From: Melampsora larici-populina 98AG31
Lineage: Eukaryota > Basidiomycota > Pucciniomycetes > Pucciniales > Melampsoraceae
Assembly (NCBI RefSeq): GCF_000204055.1
Contig: NW_006768766.1
Location: 1,907,305-1,971,304 of the forward strand
Length of the DNA: 64,000 bases
Direction: 5' to 3'
This document shows, piece by piece, positions 1-12,258 of the stretch (positions are counted from its first letter, which is position 1; each line of letters opens with the position of its first letter). The position numbers were made by a program, and so were the translations under genes. Under the pieces are notes generated by a model, which worked only from the letters and a program-made list of their open reading frames with translations, was not told the origin of the DNA and searched no databases.

Positions 1-24
1 ACGTCAAAGAAGAGATTTGATTGT

Positions 25-1465
25 TTAAGCCATAACTTCCACGATCGCTAAGAAAGAAAAACGTCAGTTTTCAGCCGGTGAGATTACGATCAAGAGTGAA
101 GGCTTACCTGGTCCAGCGATCGTAGTTTCGTCTGTGGCCTTTTGCGAGGTTGAGAGGATGACATAGGTTTGACCAACAGCATCAAGAGGGACACGAACCA
201 TACCGTTCTGGATCGCAACAGCGGTCTTGGTCAAACCATAGTAGAACACAGCACTGAAAAATTTTAAATGTCAATTTATGCAAAGAACAGGATTATCAGA
301 AATCATCAAGAAAAGATTTTACATACAATACATTTCCGCTTTTAGCGGGTGATGTGGCAGAGGTCAATTTGATTTGAGAACCCTTGTGAATAGGACCAGT
401 GGTTGATAAGGTAAGAGCCGGAAAAGGTTTAAGGGGTAACTTGGTGGCTACCAAAGTCTTACATCCGGGTTTGATAAACCCAGCCGCTAAGGTGTAAATT
501 TGATTTGGGTTCAATGGCTATAAAGAGATAGAAAAAGTGTAAGTAGAGAACTACTTGTGAATTCAAATATTTTAACTCACTGTGTCTAACGAAGATGGAA
601 AGGGGGATTGTGATTGGATTCCTCGAACGTATGAAGAGTGGCGTGCTTCAACAGTGGTGATAGATCCTGCAATAGTCTTGAGAATGGATAACACATGGTC
701 AGTGATTCTGACTGGAATGGAAAGCTCCGGGATACCAAACTGACCAAGTATGCCTTGCTGGAGATGATGGGGACACCACCGAGATAAGCTGATACACCAA
801 CACCTGATGAAGCAAAGACGACGAGATACACTTCGATCAGACCGTGCAAACAAAGACATCAAGATTGAGTTGCAGACCTTCAAGGATGTTAGCAACAGCG
901 GCGAACGACTTTGGGTCGTTCATAGGGCTGAAATACGGAATAGGACCATGCATGAGTTTTTTCATCGCGATTTTTCAAATCAAGCTAGACTCACAAGTCG
1001 TAGGTGCAAGCGCCAACCGGAGTTGCACCGGCGGCAGTGAGACCGTCAGTGAGAAGCTTGACGTGCTCCCGCTCATCTTAAAGACAAAAAGCATTCACAT
1101 CAGTAAGATAAACCCAGCCGAGTATGATTAGACTACAATATGTTGCTCACCTCTTGCAATCTCTTCGAAACGAGTGCGGACCCACGGCTCAAAGCCAGCC
1201 CTGGCGAAATCAGCAGCGCTGTACCTGGCTAAAGCAGTCGAGTAAAACGTATCTTCCAAATGCTCAAGGGTAAGAGCATACTAGAAAAGAAATCATATGG
1301 TATCAATAAAAAAGATAACACTTCTACTCGAACTGGTGAAAAACTCATTCGAACCTGGAGAATATCGGCATCTGTGAATACTGGTGAAGGCTGGGTGTAT
1401 GTTAAAGCGGCGCCTGAAACGGAAGCAGCAGCAAGAGAAACAGATAATAAAGAGTTGAACAACAT
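25..1465 (-). CDS. Ferritin-like domain protein (Rds1/desiccation-related type), copy A
   Basis: Spliced gene of about seven exons read on the minus strand, roughly 300 codons. The start at 1465 opens a hydrophobic signal-like segment (residues about 1-20, rich in L, A, V, S). The next exon carries YALTLEHLE and later DEREHV, the two helix motifs with Glu/His typical of the fungal Ferritin_2 (Rds1, PCC13-62 desiccation protein) family. Further exons hold [20 protein letters not shown] and a C-terminal [10 protein letters not shown] beta-rich part, ending at a TAA at 25-27. Family members are secreted or wall-associated proteins linked to stress or mating; the exact function is unknown, and iron binding is inferred only. 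Introns sit at the same places as in the neighbouring copy at 2558-4066, so the two are a tandem duplication. Exon joins were made by eye. Confidence 0.85.
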
Positions 1466-2557
1466 TTTATGATGATATTTAATTTAAAGTATTAAGGTAT
1501 GTATGTATGGAAGAATGCTTGAATGATAAAGATGTGGGATAAAGATATCTGAGCAGTTGGGCGTATCCACCCTTGCGCTTTATAAGCAAAATGTAAGACT
1601 TGGGAGAGAAGAAGGAAAGAGGAACGGGTGCTTCTCAAAACACCGATATACTTAACAGAAAACCAACTTTCCATACCAGCTAATTGCTGCTGATTGTCTA
1701 TGGAATTCCACCACATTTGGTATGGAAAACTAAATCTCAATTCATAGCCTTGTTGTGTGGTGAACAAGGGTGAACACTTGACTGAAGCATGATAAGTACA
1801 TACATATTGATGCCCAAACGGAATTTGTCTACCCCCGAGACGGAAGTCCTCCAGAGCCTCCACATAGTCCACATACCGTACCAACTCTCCCGACGCCTAC
1901 GACGTCGGTATATTGGACTATAACCATAACTTAAAGCTATATCTATAATGAAGGATATCAAAGCACCGGTGTATCGAAGATTCGATTCGGGATGTTTATG
2001 AATTCCTTTCGATCTCTTCCAACTAGAAACTGGATGTTTTTATCTAGTACGTATGTATCAAGCTGCATAGAGCGGCGCTGAGCTGCGTCAATCGCACCGA
2101 TAGTCAATCGAGTAAACTTAGCTTGATAATGCATTTAGCCCGCTTCATGACAACGTTAAACAAGTCCAGGAGAATGAACGCATCGTGCTGTGTCACAAAA
2201 GCTTACTTCTATTCAATTCTTTATCCTAGAAGTCAAGAAAGAAGACTAGAGTTTTCGATCGCATGTGCGATAACAGCGATAACTCACCTCCATCAGACTC
2301 AGACTTCTTTTTCAAAAGGTGGGTCTAATTGAGATCATAAATTGACTGTCAAGCCAGTATATTAATGCATAAACTGCCATAGGACTGTGAGACTACTTCA
2401 CACTCACACAGGCACAAAAACATAGTAAAAAGATAAAGAGTGGAAACATAACATAAATAAAGGGAAAAAAAAAGACTCTTGACTAATCGTTTGTGTATCT
2501 TGAACAAAGATCTGTTCAAGAACGATCAAAAGAAATCCAAAGATCAAGCTACACTGC
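1466..2557. other. Intergenic spacer between the tandem ferritin-like genes
   Basis: It holds the promoter side of copy A and the 3' side of copy B. Only short spurious frames are present; no gene, repeat or RNA could be recognised. Confidence 0.5.
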
Positions 2558-4066
2558 CTAATTCGAAACTTCGACGACAGCTAAAGTGTCCATAGAAAAA
2601 GAAACGTCTCAGTTTTAAAGCACAAACCAGATGAAACTATGTCAAATGAATTTCTTACCTGGTCCTGCAATAGTGGTTGCATCCGTTGCGTTTTGAGCTG
2701 AGGACAAGATGACGTAAGTCTGACCTGCGGCATCGTTAGGGATCATAACACTTCCGTTCTTCCATGGCACAGCTGTCTTGCTCAAGCCATAGTAAAAGAC
2801 GGCACTACGAGGAGAAAGATGGTGATCCAGATCAACATGAGTCATGGATGACCGACAAGAACCAAAGACACTTACAACATATCACCAGTCATGGTTGCGT
2901 TCGTCATTGGGGTCAACATAATTTGTTGACCTCGAGTGAGGGTTCCAGTGGTTCCCATCATAAGCCCAGGGAAAGCCTTGAATGGTAAGTTAGCGGCTGC
3001 CAAACTGGCACATCCAGGTTGGATGAACCCAGCTGCGAGAGAGAAGACTTGATTGGGATCAAGCGGCTAGAGAGAGAGAGAAATGTGGTAAGTTTCCATG
3101 CACCATTGGTATACATACTCTGCTTGATTGACTCACCGTATCCTCAGGTGACGGAAATGCCGATTCTCCTTCGACAGCGGCACGAATATAAGACGAATGT
3201 CTAGCTTCCACCGTCAGAATCGAAGCAGCAGCAGTCTAACAAAGAACATATAGTCAGTTACCTACGGTACTAAAACACTTTGAAGATTTCAAGACTGAAG
3301 CTTACCAAATACTGCTTGTTGGTAATCGAGCTAGCTCCACCTAGGTATGCCGAAACACCAACACCTTATATGTGAGCCAAAAGAAACACAAAATCAATTT
3401 TTTACAATTTCAAAGCCTCACAGAACCGGCTTCATAAAAGTGACTATCAAAACATTCAACATACCCTCAAGAATGCTTGCAACGGCCGCAAAAGACTTGG
3501 GGTCTGTAACAGGGCTGATGGTAGGATTTTGATGTTAGAGACACCAAGAGCTTGTAAGACATAGAAAACACTCGACTGACAAGGTGTAGTTACACGCTCC
3601 CACTGGGTTTGCGCCCGCTGCAGATAGAGCAGAAGTCAAGAAGCTCACATGTTGAGCCTCGTCTGAAACACACCCAACATCAGCCGTTGAACTCACTTCG
3701 ATCATGAGATAAGTCAAAGAATCAATCAAACCTTGTGCAATCTCTTCAAATCGACTACGGACCCATGTTGGGAAACCCGCGTTGGTAAAATCTGAAGCGC
3801 TATAGTTTGCTAAAGCAGTCGTATAGAAAGCGCTTTCGAGGTGCTCCAAAGTGAGAGCATACTAAAGAACATATAAAAAGACGTGTCAATCTTTGAAAAT
3901 ATACAAAAACTTGACTTGAATGAAAGGTATGTATAGAGGAAAGATTATTGACCTGTAGGATATCAGTATCGGTAAGAGCTCCTTGATTGTTCTGACGAGC
4001 ATCAAGATTAGAACCTGAAACGACAGCAAGAGTAGCAAATAGGATCGAGACTAAAGGAGTGATCAT
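2558..4066 (-). CDS. Ferritin-like domain protein (Rds1/desiccation-related type), copy B
   Basis: Minus-strand spliced paralogue of the gene at 25-1465. ATG at 4066 begins a signal-like peptide ([18 protein letters not shown]). After the first intron comes YALTLEHLE with [12 protein letters not shown], then [44 protein letters not shown] and [10 protein letters not shown], ending SN-stop at 2558-2560. The paired Glu (EHLE) and Glu/His (DEAQH) motifs are those of the Ferritin_2 family. All intron positions that could be traced match copy A, while proteins differ at many residues, so the duplication is not very recent. Likely an exported stress or wall protein; the di-iron function is an inference. 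Confidence 0.87.
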
Positions 4067-4838
4067 CTTAAAATTAATCTTTTTTTTTGGAAATCTTTCT
4101 CAAAGAGTAGAATGAAGGTCAAGAATGAAAAATTGTAAAGCAAGAACGGGTTGTGAAGTTTGTAAAGTTGAAAAGTGGACGTAATGAAAATATCTTGTTC
4201 GAATTAGCAAGACTAGGTTTTATATCTTTCATTATCTTTTTGATTTGGTTATCCAAACATTTTCAAAACACGCGTTTCATCTTTCTGTCTGTCTGTGAAC
4301 TGAGACTCAGCTCTCAAGGCAAAGACAAAATCACCATGCCGATTCATATGGTAAGGACCTCAAAGGACAATCTTAACACAGGCACAACTCATATAGTCTT
4401 ACTACAAGCAGTCCATAAGGGCGGATGGTCCCAACAAAGCGTTTGATCCTATCCGAATCTTGGTCCAACAAATGTCTCATAAAAAAGGCCCATGAGCTCT
4501 GCTCTTGACCGTTCTTCAGCTAAGTCAGAAAACCTTGACACAGCTTAAAGATATCGGACAATGCACACTGAATTTGATTCTGGATGATTCATCAGTTTCA
4601 ACTGTACTGACTGTGCTGAGTCTGACCTATTGATCAGATTCACGACCGGGTTGAACTTCCATAGATAGCAGTTGAAGTGCTTCACATGCGAGGGCGCGGA
4701 CGCGACCGCGCAGACTCCAGAGAGGGCTTTGTTGAGCTATAACTAAACTCTTAAACTCTCAGTGATTTGTCATTCGGTTCTCCAGCTTCAAAACTTTTTA
4801 TCAAATCTCTTCACATCACTAGCTCTCCATCAACATAT
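4067..4838. other. Intergenic region upstream of ferritin-like copy B
   Basis: No recognisable gene. Short frames here have no family resemblance. The first half should contain the promoter of copy B; the right end abuts the target duplication of the 7.6 kb element. Confidence 0.5.
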
Positions 4839-4847
4839 CTCCTGGAG
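4839..4847. repeat. Target site duplication, left copy (CTCCTGGAG)
   Basis: Nine bases identical to 12472-12480, directly outside the inverted repeat. The 9-mer is nearly palindromic, but moving the boundary inward breaks the duplication, so 9 bp is the best reading. Confidence 0.85.
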
Positions 4848-5060
4848 CTAACTTAACTAAGATCCCTCTACCTCGTGAGCGAGCCTTAGCGAGTAGAGGG
4901 ACTTACCTGTAATGTCGAGTTTCTTGGTGAGGAGCAGATTGAGGTTTTGGTGGTGGGAATCTGTACTAATACAACTTTTCCGTATCGGAATACGAAATTT
5001 TCTCTTCTTGACTTATGTTTTGATTTTACTTCTTGTTCATCTTTCTATCTACTCAACTTT
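4848..5060 (+). repeat. Left terminal inverted repeat of the 7.6 kb element
   Basis: Matches the reverse complement of 12259-12471 without a difference that I could find over 213 bp; weaker similarity continues to about 5130 (shared GAGCTCAAAAAGAG). It contains a hairpin at 4864-4900 (CCCTCTAC...GTAGAGGG). Confidence 0.9.
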
Positions 5061-5390
5061 TGATTCTCAAATTGAGATGAAAAGTTTTCATTGAGCTCAA
5101 AAAGAGCTCATCTGAAATTTCGAATGCTGCGAGTTACCGAAAACAAGAAGGTATGTAATGTGAGACCTTGTGAACCTTTCGACTCAAATCTGCACTGTTG
5201 ATCATCAGAAGTTGACCGAGAAGAACCGGTCAACAAGGATCAATTTGTTACATGAGAAGGATAAAAACTCGAGAAATTGGTGTTTCTGCCATTGGTTTTT
5301 GCCAGTTGCTGTTTTCCGCGGAAACAGCAACTGGAAGTTTTTGAGATACCTACCACTTGTTGACCACTACACCAAAACCTGATCCTAAAA

Positions 5391-8300
5391 ATGAGTTCGC
5401 ACATTGACCCAGCTGTGGGAGGACTGGATTCAAATACCGAAGCCAATAATCGAGTGCCGGCGGTCAGCACAGCTGGAGCTGAAGAGCCTGCTCAAAATAT
5501 CACAATCAAGATATGTGATTATATCAAGAAGACATCTTCAATGACTCCAAAGGAATTCATTCAGAGTTTACTTGATTCTGAGGTCCCTGGAGTTGCTTCG
5601 AGACGCCAATATTGGGCTACACAGACTGGTTGGTCTTCGACCGAGAAACTTATCTTGAGTATCAAGAAACGAGTGATTGAAAGCGAAAAAAAGGATGGTA
5701 CTGACCGATGGAGTACCTTCATCCTGAATGAGGCAAGTCTCTTCCAACAACATCAGAGAGTTGAATCCTTTCTGATGAAGTTGCAATTTCAAAAGGCTCA
5801 CGAGATTCTCAATCGTGAAGAGCCGCCTCCAGGCTATGCTCCAAAGGGAAGCTTTTATAGTTCTGAGCGTGTGGACTACGAGTTTTTCGAAAGCAAGTCT
5901 GAGGCCATTCGTGAAAATATCATAAAAAATAGTATGCCTTTCCTCCATTCTTTAATATATGAGAAGATCGAGTTAGCTATCATGGAACGAAATAAATTGC
6001 GTGAGGAGAATTAAAAAAAAAAGGCTATTGAAGAAATAGATTCACCTACAAATGATGATAGTGTATTAGAGGCCATTCCTGCGGAGTCAATGGAAGGTAT
6101 ATTCCATTCGAAGAAACCTTCCTCCAGCAGTACTGATGATCATCGATTGAAGCATGTACGTATTTGTGTTGTAATTCAAGTTGATTGGATGCAAAGGAAA
6201 ACATTAACACTTATGTATCTCTTCATTCAGCTTCCTTGTACTATACTCGCAATGATAGCCTTTGCCTGCAACAGGCGCTTCAATGGGACACAATTACAAA
6301 ACTCAATTACCTTTATTGCTTGTGGTATCTCCGAGCGAGTCAACGATTATCTACACTTCCTGGGATTAACAACTAGCCGTCAAACTGGATTGAAAGCCAT
6401 GGAAACTCTTGGAACAGCTTCTGAAGAGATCATCAAAAATCAAATGGCCCAAAAATATAACCTTCGGCCTTTCACCACACTTGATAATATCGACATTCAA
6501 GCACGTGTTCACAATCCTCGAATTGAGGCGTCTACAAAGATGTTCCACGGCTCTTATGGTCCGCAACGCTATGGAAATTGGCCCATTTTGGTTGCGGAGC
6601 GGAGCCTCCGCTATGGGAGGAACCACTATCATATCGCTATTTATGAGAAAAAAATTCGGACAAGGTTGCGGAGCAATAAAATCGCTATTTTTGCGCTATA
6701 TAGCGCGCTATAAATGCATTGCTGTACAGCATACTAGAAGGTAAGAGAAAACATGCTTGACATGTTAAATCTATGTGTACCTGGTCTCTCCATACTTTCA
6801 AAAGCCTATCATTCCTACTGATAGTGGCAAAATCGACTCGTCGGTCCACAAACTTGGTACATTAAGCACATCACTTGCCTGACAAACACTTGCTTCCTGA
6901 AGATCTTGCTATGTACTTCAATCTCAAATGCTCTTGATGTTAATGCTGAAAAGCGTGGAACCAAATCGATCCACATAGAGACAAATAGCAGTGTTGGAAT
7001 CGGAAAGTCAAGCGTATTGCGCTTCATAGATTGATGATCTTTGAGGGGTATCGATTGTAAGATTGTTTGAATAAAAAACATGCTGAAACAAATATGATAT
7101 GTCCTAAACACATGACAACTTGAATTCAAACAGTCTTAAATAAACGAATTCAAAACGATACGGATTTGCCTTCATTTACTTGATCTTTATATTCAAAGTA
7201 AACACCTACAATTAATATATTGGCAACAGGCCCTCAAGTTCAAAAATGATTGAAAAATGATTTACCGATTAAACCTCCTCAAGGAAGTGGATCACATCGA
7301 CCAAATCCTTCTACATTTGTCTTCGATTTGTTGAGGTTTGTTGGGGTTTAATTCGGTTGTGATTGAGGTTGATTACATTGATGTATCCCAGAAGGTGTTG
7401 GATTTCATCTTATCATGATGATCAAGGACTTGAAAAGGTGTTGAAAAATGCGATCAATGGAAAAAAGTGTTGAGCTAAAGTTCACACGCTGTATAGTTTG
7501 AATTTGGCCATCATGATCTAGTCGGAGCAAGCGAGTTTGTTGTCGTTCGATGTTGAGATAATTTCATCATATCGCTACTCTTTTGTTTCTTGATTAATCC
7601 TTTTTTTACTGTATTTGTTTCCTCCGCTATATAGCGGAGGACACCTGAACCAGGTGGGTTGCGGAGCGAAAGCTCCGCTATGAGTTTTCCGGGTCCTTGT
7701 GTGCGGAGCGCAGGCTGCGCTATATATATTGGTGTATATAGCGGAGTCCCTGGCCGCTCCGCTATCGCTCCGCAACCACTATATGGAGCGGAGCGATTCC
7801 GGTATTGCCTGCACATCTTGTTGATAAGATCGACCCCAAGGACTCCAGTCTCGAGTCTCTTCTGAAATACATCGAAAAAAGTCAATCGGAGCCGTTGGAG
7901 ATTTTCTCAATGTTACGCAGTCAAGAAGATCAAGTACATTGGTCCCTTGTACTGAAGTCGCAGCTGGCTAAAGCTCTCCTGGACTACAAATTCAAGAAAG
8001 AGTCGCCAGCCTACAAAACTTGTAAGAAATTACTCGCAACCGTTCCTCCTTCAGTGGACCAAATCGAATGGCACAAACCCGATCTAGTGATGCTCAAGAT
8101 GATGAGTGCATCAGAAAGCTCCTCTGTAGGTGTGTCTGATATGCTCAATCAATGTTTAAAGCAAACTGGCGAGGACCCGGATAAATGTGCTGAGGGAATT
8201 CAAGTATTTGAAGGAGACATGGGAACTTGCTTGAACTTCGAGTCATTGACTCGCCAGCGCTTTCCGGCTGAGGTAGCTGCAGAATCCTTGAGTAGTGTTC

Positions 8301-9563
8301 TCAACATGCCCGGACTAGCTCATACTATGTGGAATGTGGCTAGCAAGCTTATAAGCCACCATTGGGGTGATTCAAAGGACTCAAGTGACACTGGGCTTCA
8401 CCGAACAGCTGGCGCGCTTTCAATGCCAACGGACAGACTTCCATCTCAACAGGATTTTAATTCATTGCTACAAATGATTCACAAAAGTCATACGGCTACT
8501 CTAGTATTCTTATTGAGATATGTATCATTTCATCTTCAGCTTCACCTACCTCTTGAGCTGATATTCTCTGTCTTTCAGCACACAGATAATTCAGAGTCGT
8601 GAACACCCTGTTGAACTTGATAAACCCAACATAGCCCAATCTATCATTGATGAATGCTACGAGAGATACTTCACTGTTTCATCCGTCAAAGAAGCTTCAA
8701 AGACTGGGGACTGGACTTTGTATAATCTACGCCTGCGACTTCGCAACTTTGCAACAATTGTCGAAGGTGATCACGCAATGCGAGTAGGAGACATAGGTCG
8801 TGTCCTGCTAATGTGGAAGAGATGGGCTGTTATGGCACATGGAGTCAAAGGCCTTTCGCACTATGCAATTCACCTCCCAAGATTTATATTGATCCTGAAT
8901 CAATTCTTACCTCCAGAGATTTCTAAAGCAATCAAGCATTCACTTTTGATTGCAACTGGAGGGCGCGATGGACACTGGGTTGGCAAAGACTTTTATCTTG
9001 AGATTCAAAACTATTGGCTGAAATATTTTTACAACAACTCGGTGGGTCCTTCCCTCTTTCAATCTTTTGATGATCATGGACTGATTAGATCGGTCCATAT
9101 AGGGTCAAGGTACAAAGATCAAAAGGCTTATGGAACGATTTTCAATCATCATTCCACTTGTGAGAAAACTTTTCTTTCTTTGATAAGATTTGGTGTGATT
9201 ACAATGGTTGATTGAGTATGAATACTACAGTTGCGTGAGCAGATACATCAAATAAAAGCTCGATCTGGCCTGAAGGATGTATATCAGAACAATCCACATC
9301 CGATCTCAGATCAAACAATGAGAGACTTTCTACATATGGCTCAAGTTCACCTGAGTGATCCTGAATACTCTCAATATAAGCGATCTGCTGATGATAACGA
9401 TGAAATTGATGATATAGAAACATTAGGAATTGAGAAGTTTCGGTCAATCCTCAACATTGAAGCACGAAAGAAGCTTCCTTCTCGCTTCATTTGGGGATCT
9501 ATGAGCACCAAAACAGAAGATAGAGACAATTCAAATCAACCTGATGAAGGCACTTTAAATTAA
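5391..9563 (+). pseudogene. DUF6589 protein gene of the 7.6 kb element, interrupted
   Basis: ATG at 5391 opens a frame that continues through exons with the hallmarks of the basidiomycete DUF6589 family. These are LPCTILAMIAFACNRR and ACGISERVNDYLHFLGL (about 6233-6370), LDNIDIQARVHNPR (about 6480-6520), then EGDMGTCLNFESLTRQRFP, LHRTAGALSMPTDRLPSQQ, RVGDIGRVLLMWKRWAVMAHG and GGRDGHWVGKDFYLEIQNYW. The end is a stop at 9561-9563. Introns are seen at about 6157-6232, 8525-8585 and 9043-9227. An in-frame TAA at 6012-6014, followed by an A-run, breaks the N-terminal part, and the coding sequence is lost between about 6557 and 7795, where palindromic non-coding sequence sits. Function of DUF6589 is unknown; its place in the element suggests a mobility role (inference). 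Confidence 0.8.
6557..7797. repeat. Palindrome-rich interruption inside the DUF6589 gene
   Basis: Both edges consist of short nested palindromes built on GGTTGCGGAGC and its complement (6557-6715 with GCGCTATATAGCGC; 7619-7797 with CCGCTATATAGCGG and several GCGGAGC copies). Between them lie about 900 bp without coding potential. It could be a nested miniature element or a very large intron; no clean target duplication was found. Confidence 0.55.
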
Positions 9564-9591
9564 CCTGACGAAATCTCACTCTTTCCTTGAA

Positions 9592-12032
9592 TCAAAGTGA
9601 ACCTGATGTACTCGTAAAATGAGAAATTGATTTATTTTTATCGGCTTGTTTTTGTTCTTTCAATTTCAAAGCTTGTGAAGCCTTTTCGGCGCGTAGCTGC
9701 TTTTGATTTGCAATGCCTTCAGCTTTGAGATCTTTTGCAACAGCCCTCATTCGTAATTCCTCCTTGTGTTCCTGTTCAATAAGTTCTTTGTTAAGGAATT
9801 CTTGATCGATTTCAATCTGAATATCTTCAAGTTCGGATTGATGTAGTTTGTAGGAGTCACTATTAAGCCAAGAATTAATACTTGTCGTGATCATTTCAAA
9901 GAGTCCAGGTATGGTTTGTCCTCCAAGGATCTCTCGCAGAAAGTGTCCATTTGAAGCTGAGGTGTAATTCTTAGCAATCTGCCAAGCATGCTCACGGTTG
10001 AAAAGAGTTTCAGGTAGATAGGGTGGATCAGTTGGGTATGTTTTCTTGAAAAGAATTTCGTAATTTCCAAGAATGGAAACTGTAAGATCAATGATTGATA
10101 CATCCAGTCGGATTGGGTCATTCCACTTGCATACAAGTGGAATGTTGCTGGAAAATTTTCGCTTCCTGCTGCTCCTTGGAATATTGAGTAGTGATTCGTC
10201 TTCTGGCTCAGATGGAAAAGACGAAAGCAGAGCATTCAAATCGGCCGATTTTGTTTGTGGAAGCAGTCGAATGATTTGAGCAGCTCCTTGAGGGTCACAA
10301 TTCGAACATCGACAAGCAGGCATTTTTGCATCCTTTTCCCGCTGAATCTCCAAAAGATAACCAGGATCCGAAAGAGACATGGCAATGTAACCCTTTCTGT
10401 ATCATGCATATTGATCAGCTTTCTGATGATGGACAATTTTTAGTCTTTGTATAGCATCCAAAAAGCTTACAGGGTGTCTAGGGAATATACCACTCTCAAG
10501 CAACACGGTGTGAGTCTTAGAGCATGCATACGCTCCTGATTGTCCATCTGATCGTTTACATCGACCTCGGAAGCCGAATTCTTACCGCTAGATAGGTTTG
10601 GCTGAACAAATAAGATTACTAAGCCTTCGCTCCCATCGCGTCCACGCCCAGCTCTTCCAGCCATCTGATTTGAATCAGATGGGTCCATCGCACCCATGAT
10701 GACTACAATCTTGACGCGGGGCCAGTTCTGACCCAGTCCAAGAGCGGAAGTAGCAGAGAGGATTGGAAATTTCCCTTTGCCATAATCTTGGGCCCGTGTT
10801 ACTTTGTCTTTATCGCCAGTTACAGAATGATATCTACAAATGCATTTTGATTTAGGATTCTTAAAATTGTCTGGTTGACCCCGTGATTTCGAAACTACTT
10901 CCATCACCGTCAATGTTCTATTACGAGTACCCGAGTAAATAATCATCGGAGGTAATTCATCGTTTGAAACAATTGATTTGTGAGGAATTATTGCAGAGAG
11001 ATCTTCTGCTGAATCGACAGTCTCAGTCAAATAGAGTCGAATGAAGCGGAGTTCAGGACGAGTAAGCTCTCCCTGTACCATTGTCATATTTGATGATGTT
11101 AAGCTTAAGCTTTTCTTTATGGCTGAGATTGCTTGAGGCCGACAAGTCGCCGACATCAAAAGCATTGGTATGTCATTGGTTGCCATCAGCTGCCGGCCAA
11201 GGAACCCATAAGATGATCGAAACAGACCAATATCTTGTGGAGTCACATGAACGGAAAAGTTCTTTGAAGCTCCACTCTCCTGAAGCCCCCACAAATAAAT
11301 ACAGTTTGCTTCATCGACCACTTTCAAGACCAGATGAGACTGAAACTGTTTACTATGGTAAAGAGTTTGAAATGCTTCACTATTTAAGAAGATCTCGGGA
11401 CTCTTTGGCAACCAATGATAAGTATTAGTTTCTTTGCAAATAAAGAATCGATGTGTTCTCTCTGGATAAAAGAACATACCAAATATATGAATGAGTATTC
11501 ATTGTTTTTTAATTTCTTCAATACTTTCTTATCAAACGTATTCTTTGTTAGATTAACTGCAGTGATGCCGGAGAGTTTTTTCTCCAAAACCTAGAAAGAA
11601 TAACGAGGTTCTTCAGGTTAATATGGCTGACATGAATCAGATGCCTAAACACACCTGATTATCACCAAGAGCATCTAGCAGGTTCAAGACCAATATAACG
11701 GCCTTCTTGACCTTTGGGAACATGAGGAAGAATAGTTCCGATACTCGACTCTTTCCAGAGCCGGTTGCAGAGAGTAAGAAGGTGTTTTGACCGTTTGCTA
11801 GACTGACAGCGGTTTGTAGCTGAACATCGCTTGGCTCGTCATTAAACCACCTAGCCATGAACTTGGCCTTGAACATTGTCCACTGCTCAGAAATCGTTGC
11901 GGTGAGGACTTTTAAGCTGAGGCTTATCCGTTCTAAATGCAAGCTACGGCTGGACTCGCTAAGATCGTTTAAATCCGGTCTTTGTTCATCATCATTTGGA
12001 GCGCTTCGAGTTCGCCTTTTAGTGGAAGACAT
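9592..12032 (-). CDS. RecQ-like ATP-dependent helicase of the 7.6 kb element
   Basis: Four exons on the minus strand, with introns at about 11574-11656, 11414-11488 and 10387-10468. The product has about 730 residues. In order: basic N-terminus, motif 0 (DVQLQTAVSL), Walker A LSATGSGKS, motif II VVDEANCIYLWG, motif III MSATCRP, then the second RecA-like lobe with IIYSGT, TSALGLGQNWP and motif VI QMAGRAGRGRDG. A C-terminal part follows with CRCSNC and a long Lys/Glu coiled-coil-like tail. The lobe order and the GRAGRDG-type motif place it near fungal RecQ-like helicases. Motif II reads DEAN where RecQ has DEAH, which may weaken coupling of ATP hydrolysis to unwinding. Start ATG at 12032. It lies convergent to the DUF6589 gene inside shared TIRs, so it is element cargo or machinery rather than the host repair enzyme (inference). 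Confidence 0.88.
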
Positions 12033-12258
12033 TTCGTTTATTTATTGAAGTCTTCCTCATTGAATAGACACGTTCAAAACTCTTGAAGCGATGACTGATC
12101 AGTGTTTTTCCGATAAAGTCAAGACATCCTCGATTTTGGTTTTCAAGCTGCATGGATGTCACAGACGACCGTTGAGCCGACCTCCGCAGTCTTTTATGAA
12201 ATTCCAAAAGCACTCTTTTTGAGCTCAAGGGAAACTTTTTGTTTTGATTGCAAAAGTA

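Noticed and set aside
4912..5094. 60-residue frame, nearly repeated on the other strand at 12225-12407
   Set aside because: The identical frames are the two terminal inverted repeats read inward, not two genes; no family resemblance.
6815..7129. 104-codon minus-strand frame inside the DUF6589 interruption
   Set aside because: No recognisable motif and located in non-coding insert sequence.
5391..9563. Two or three separate small genes instead of one DUF6589 gene
   Set aside because: The pieces follow the order of one known family, share frame across the stop and across splice sites, and end together inside the same element.
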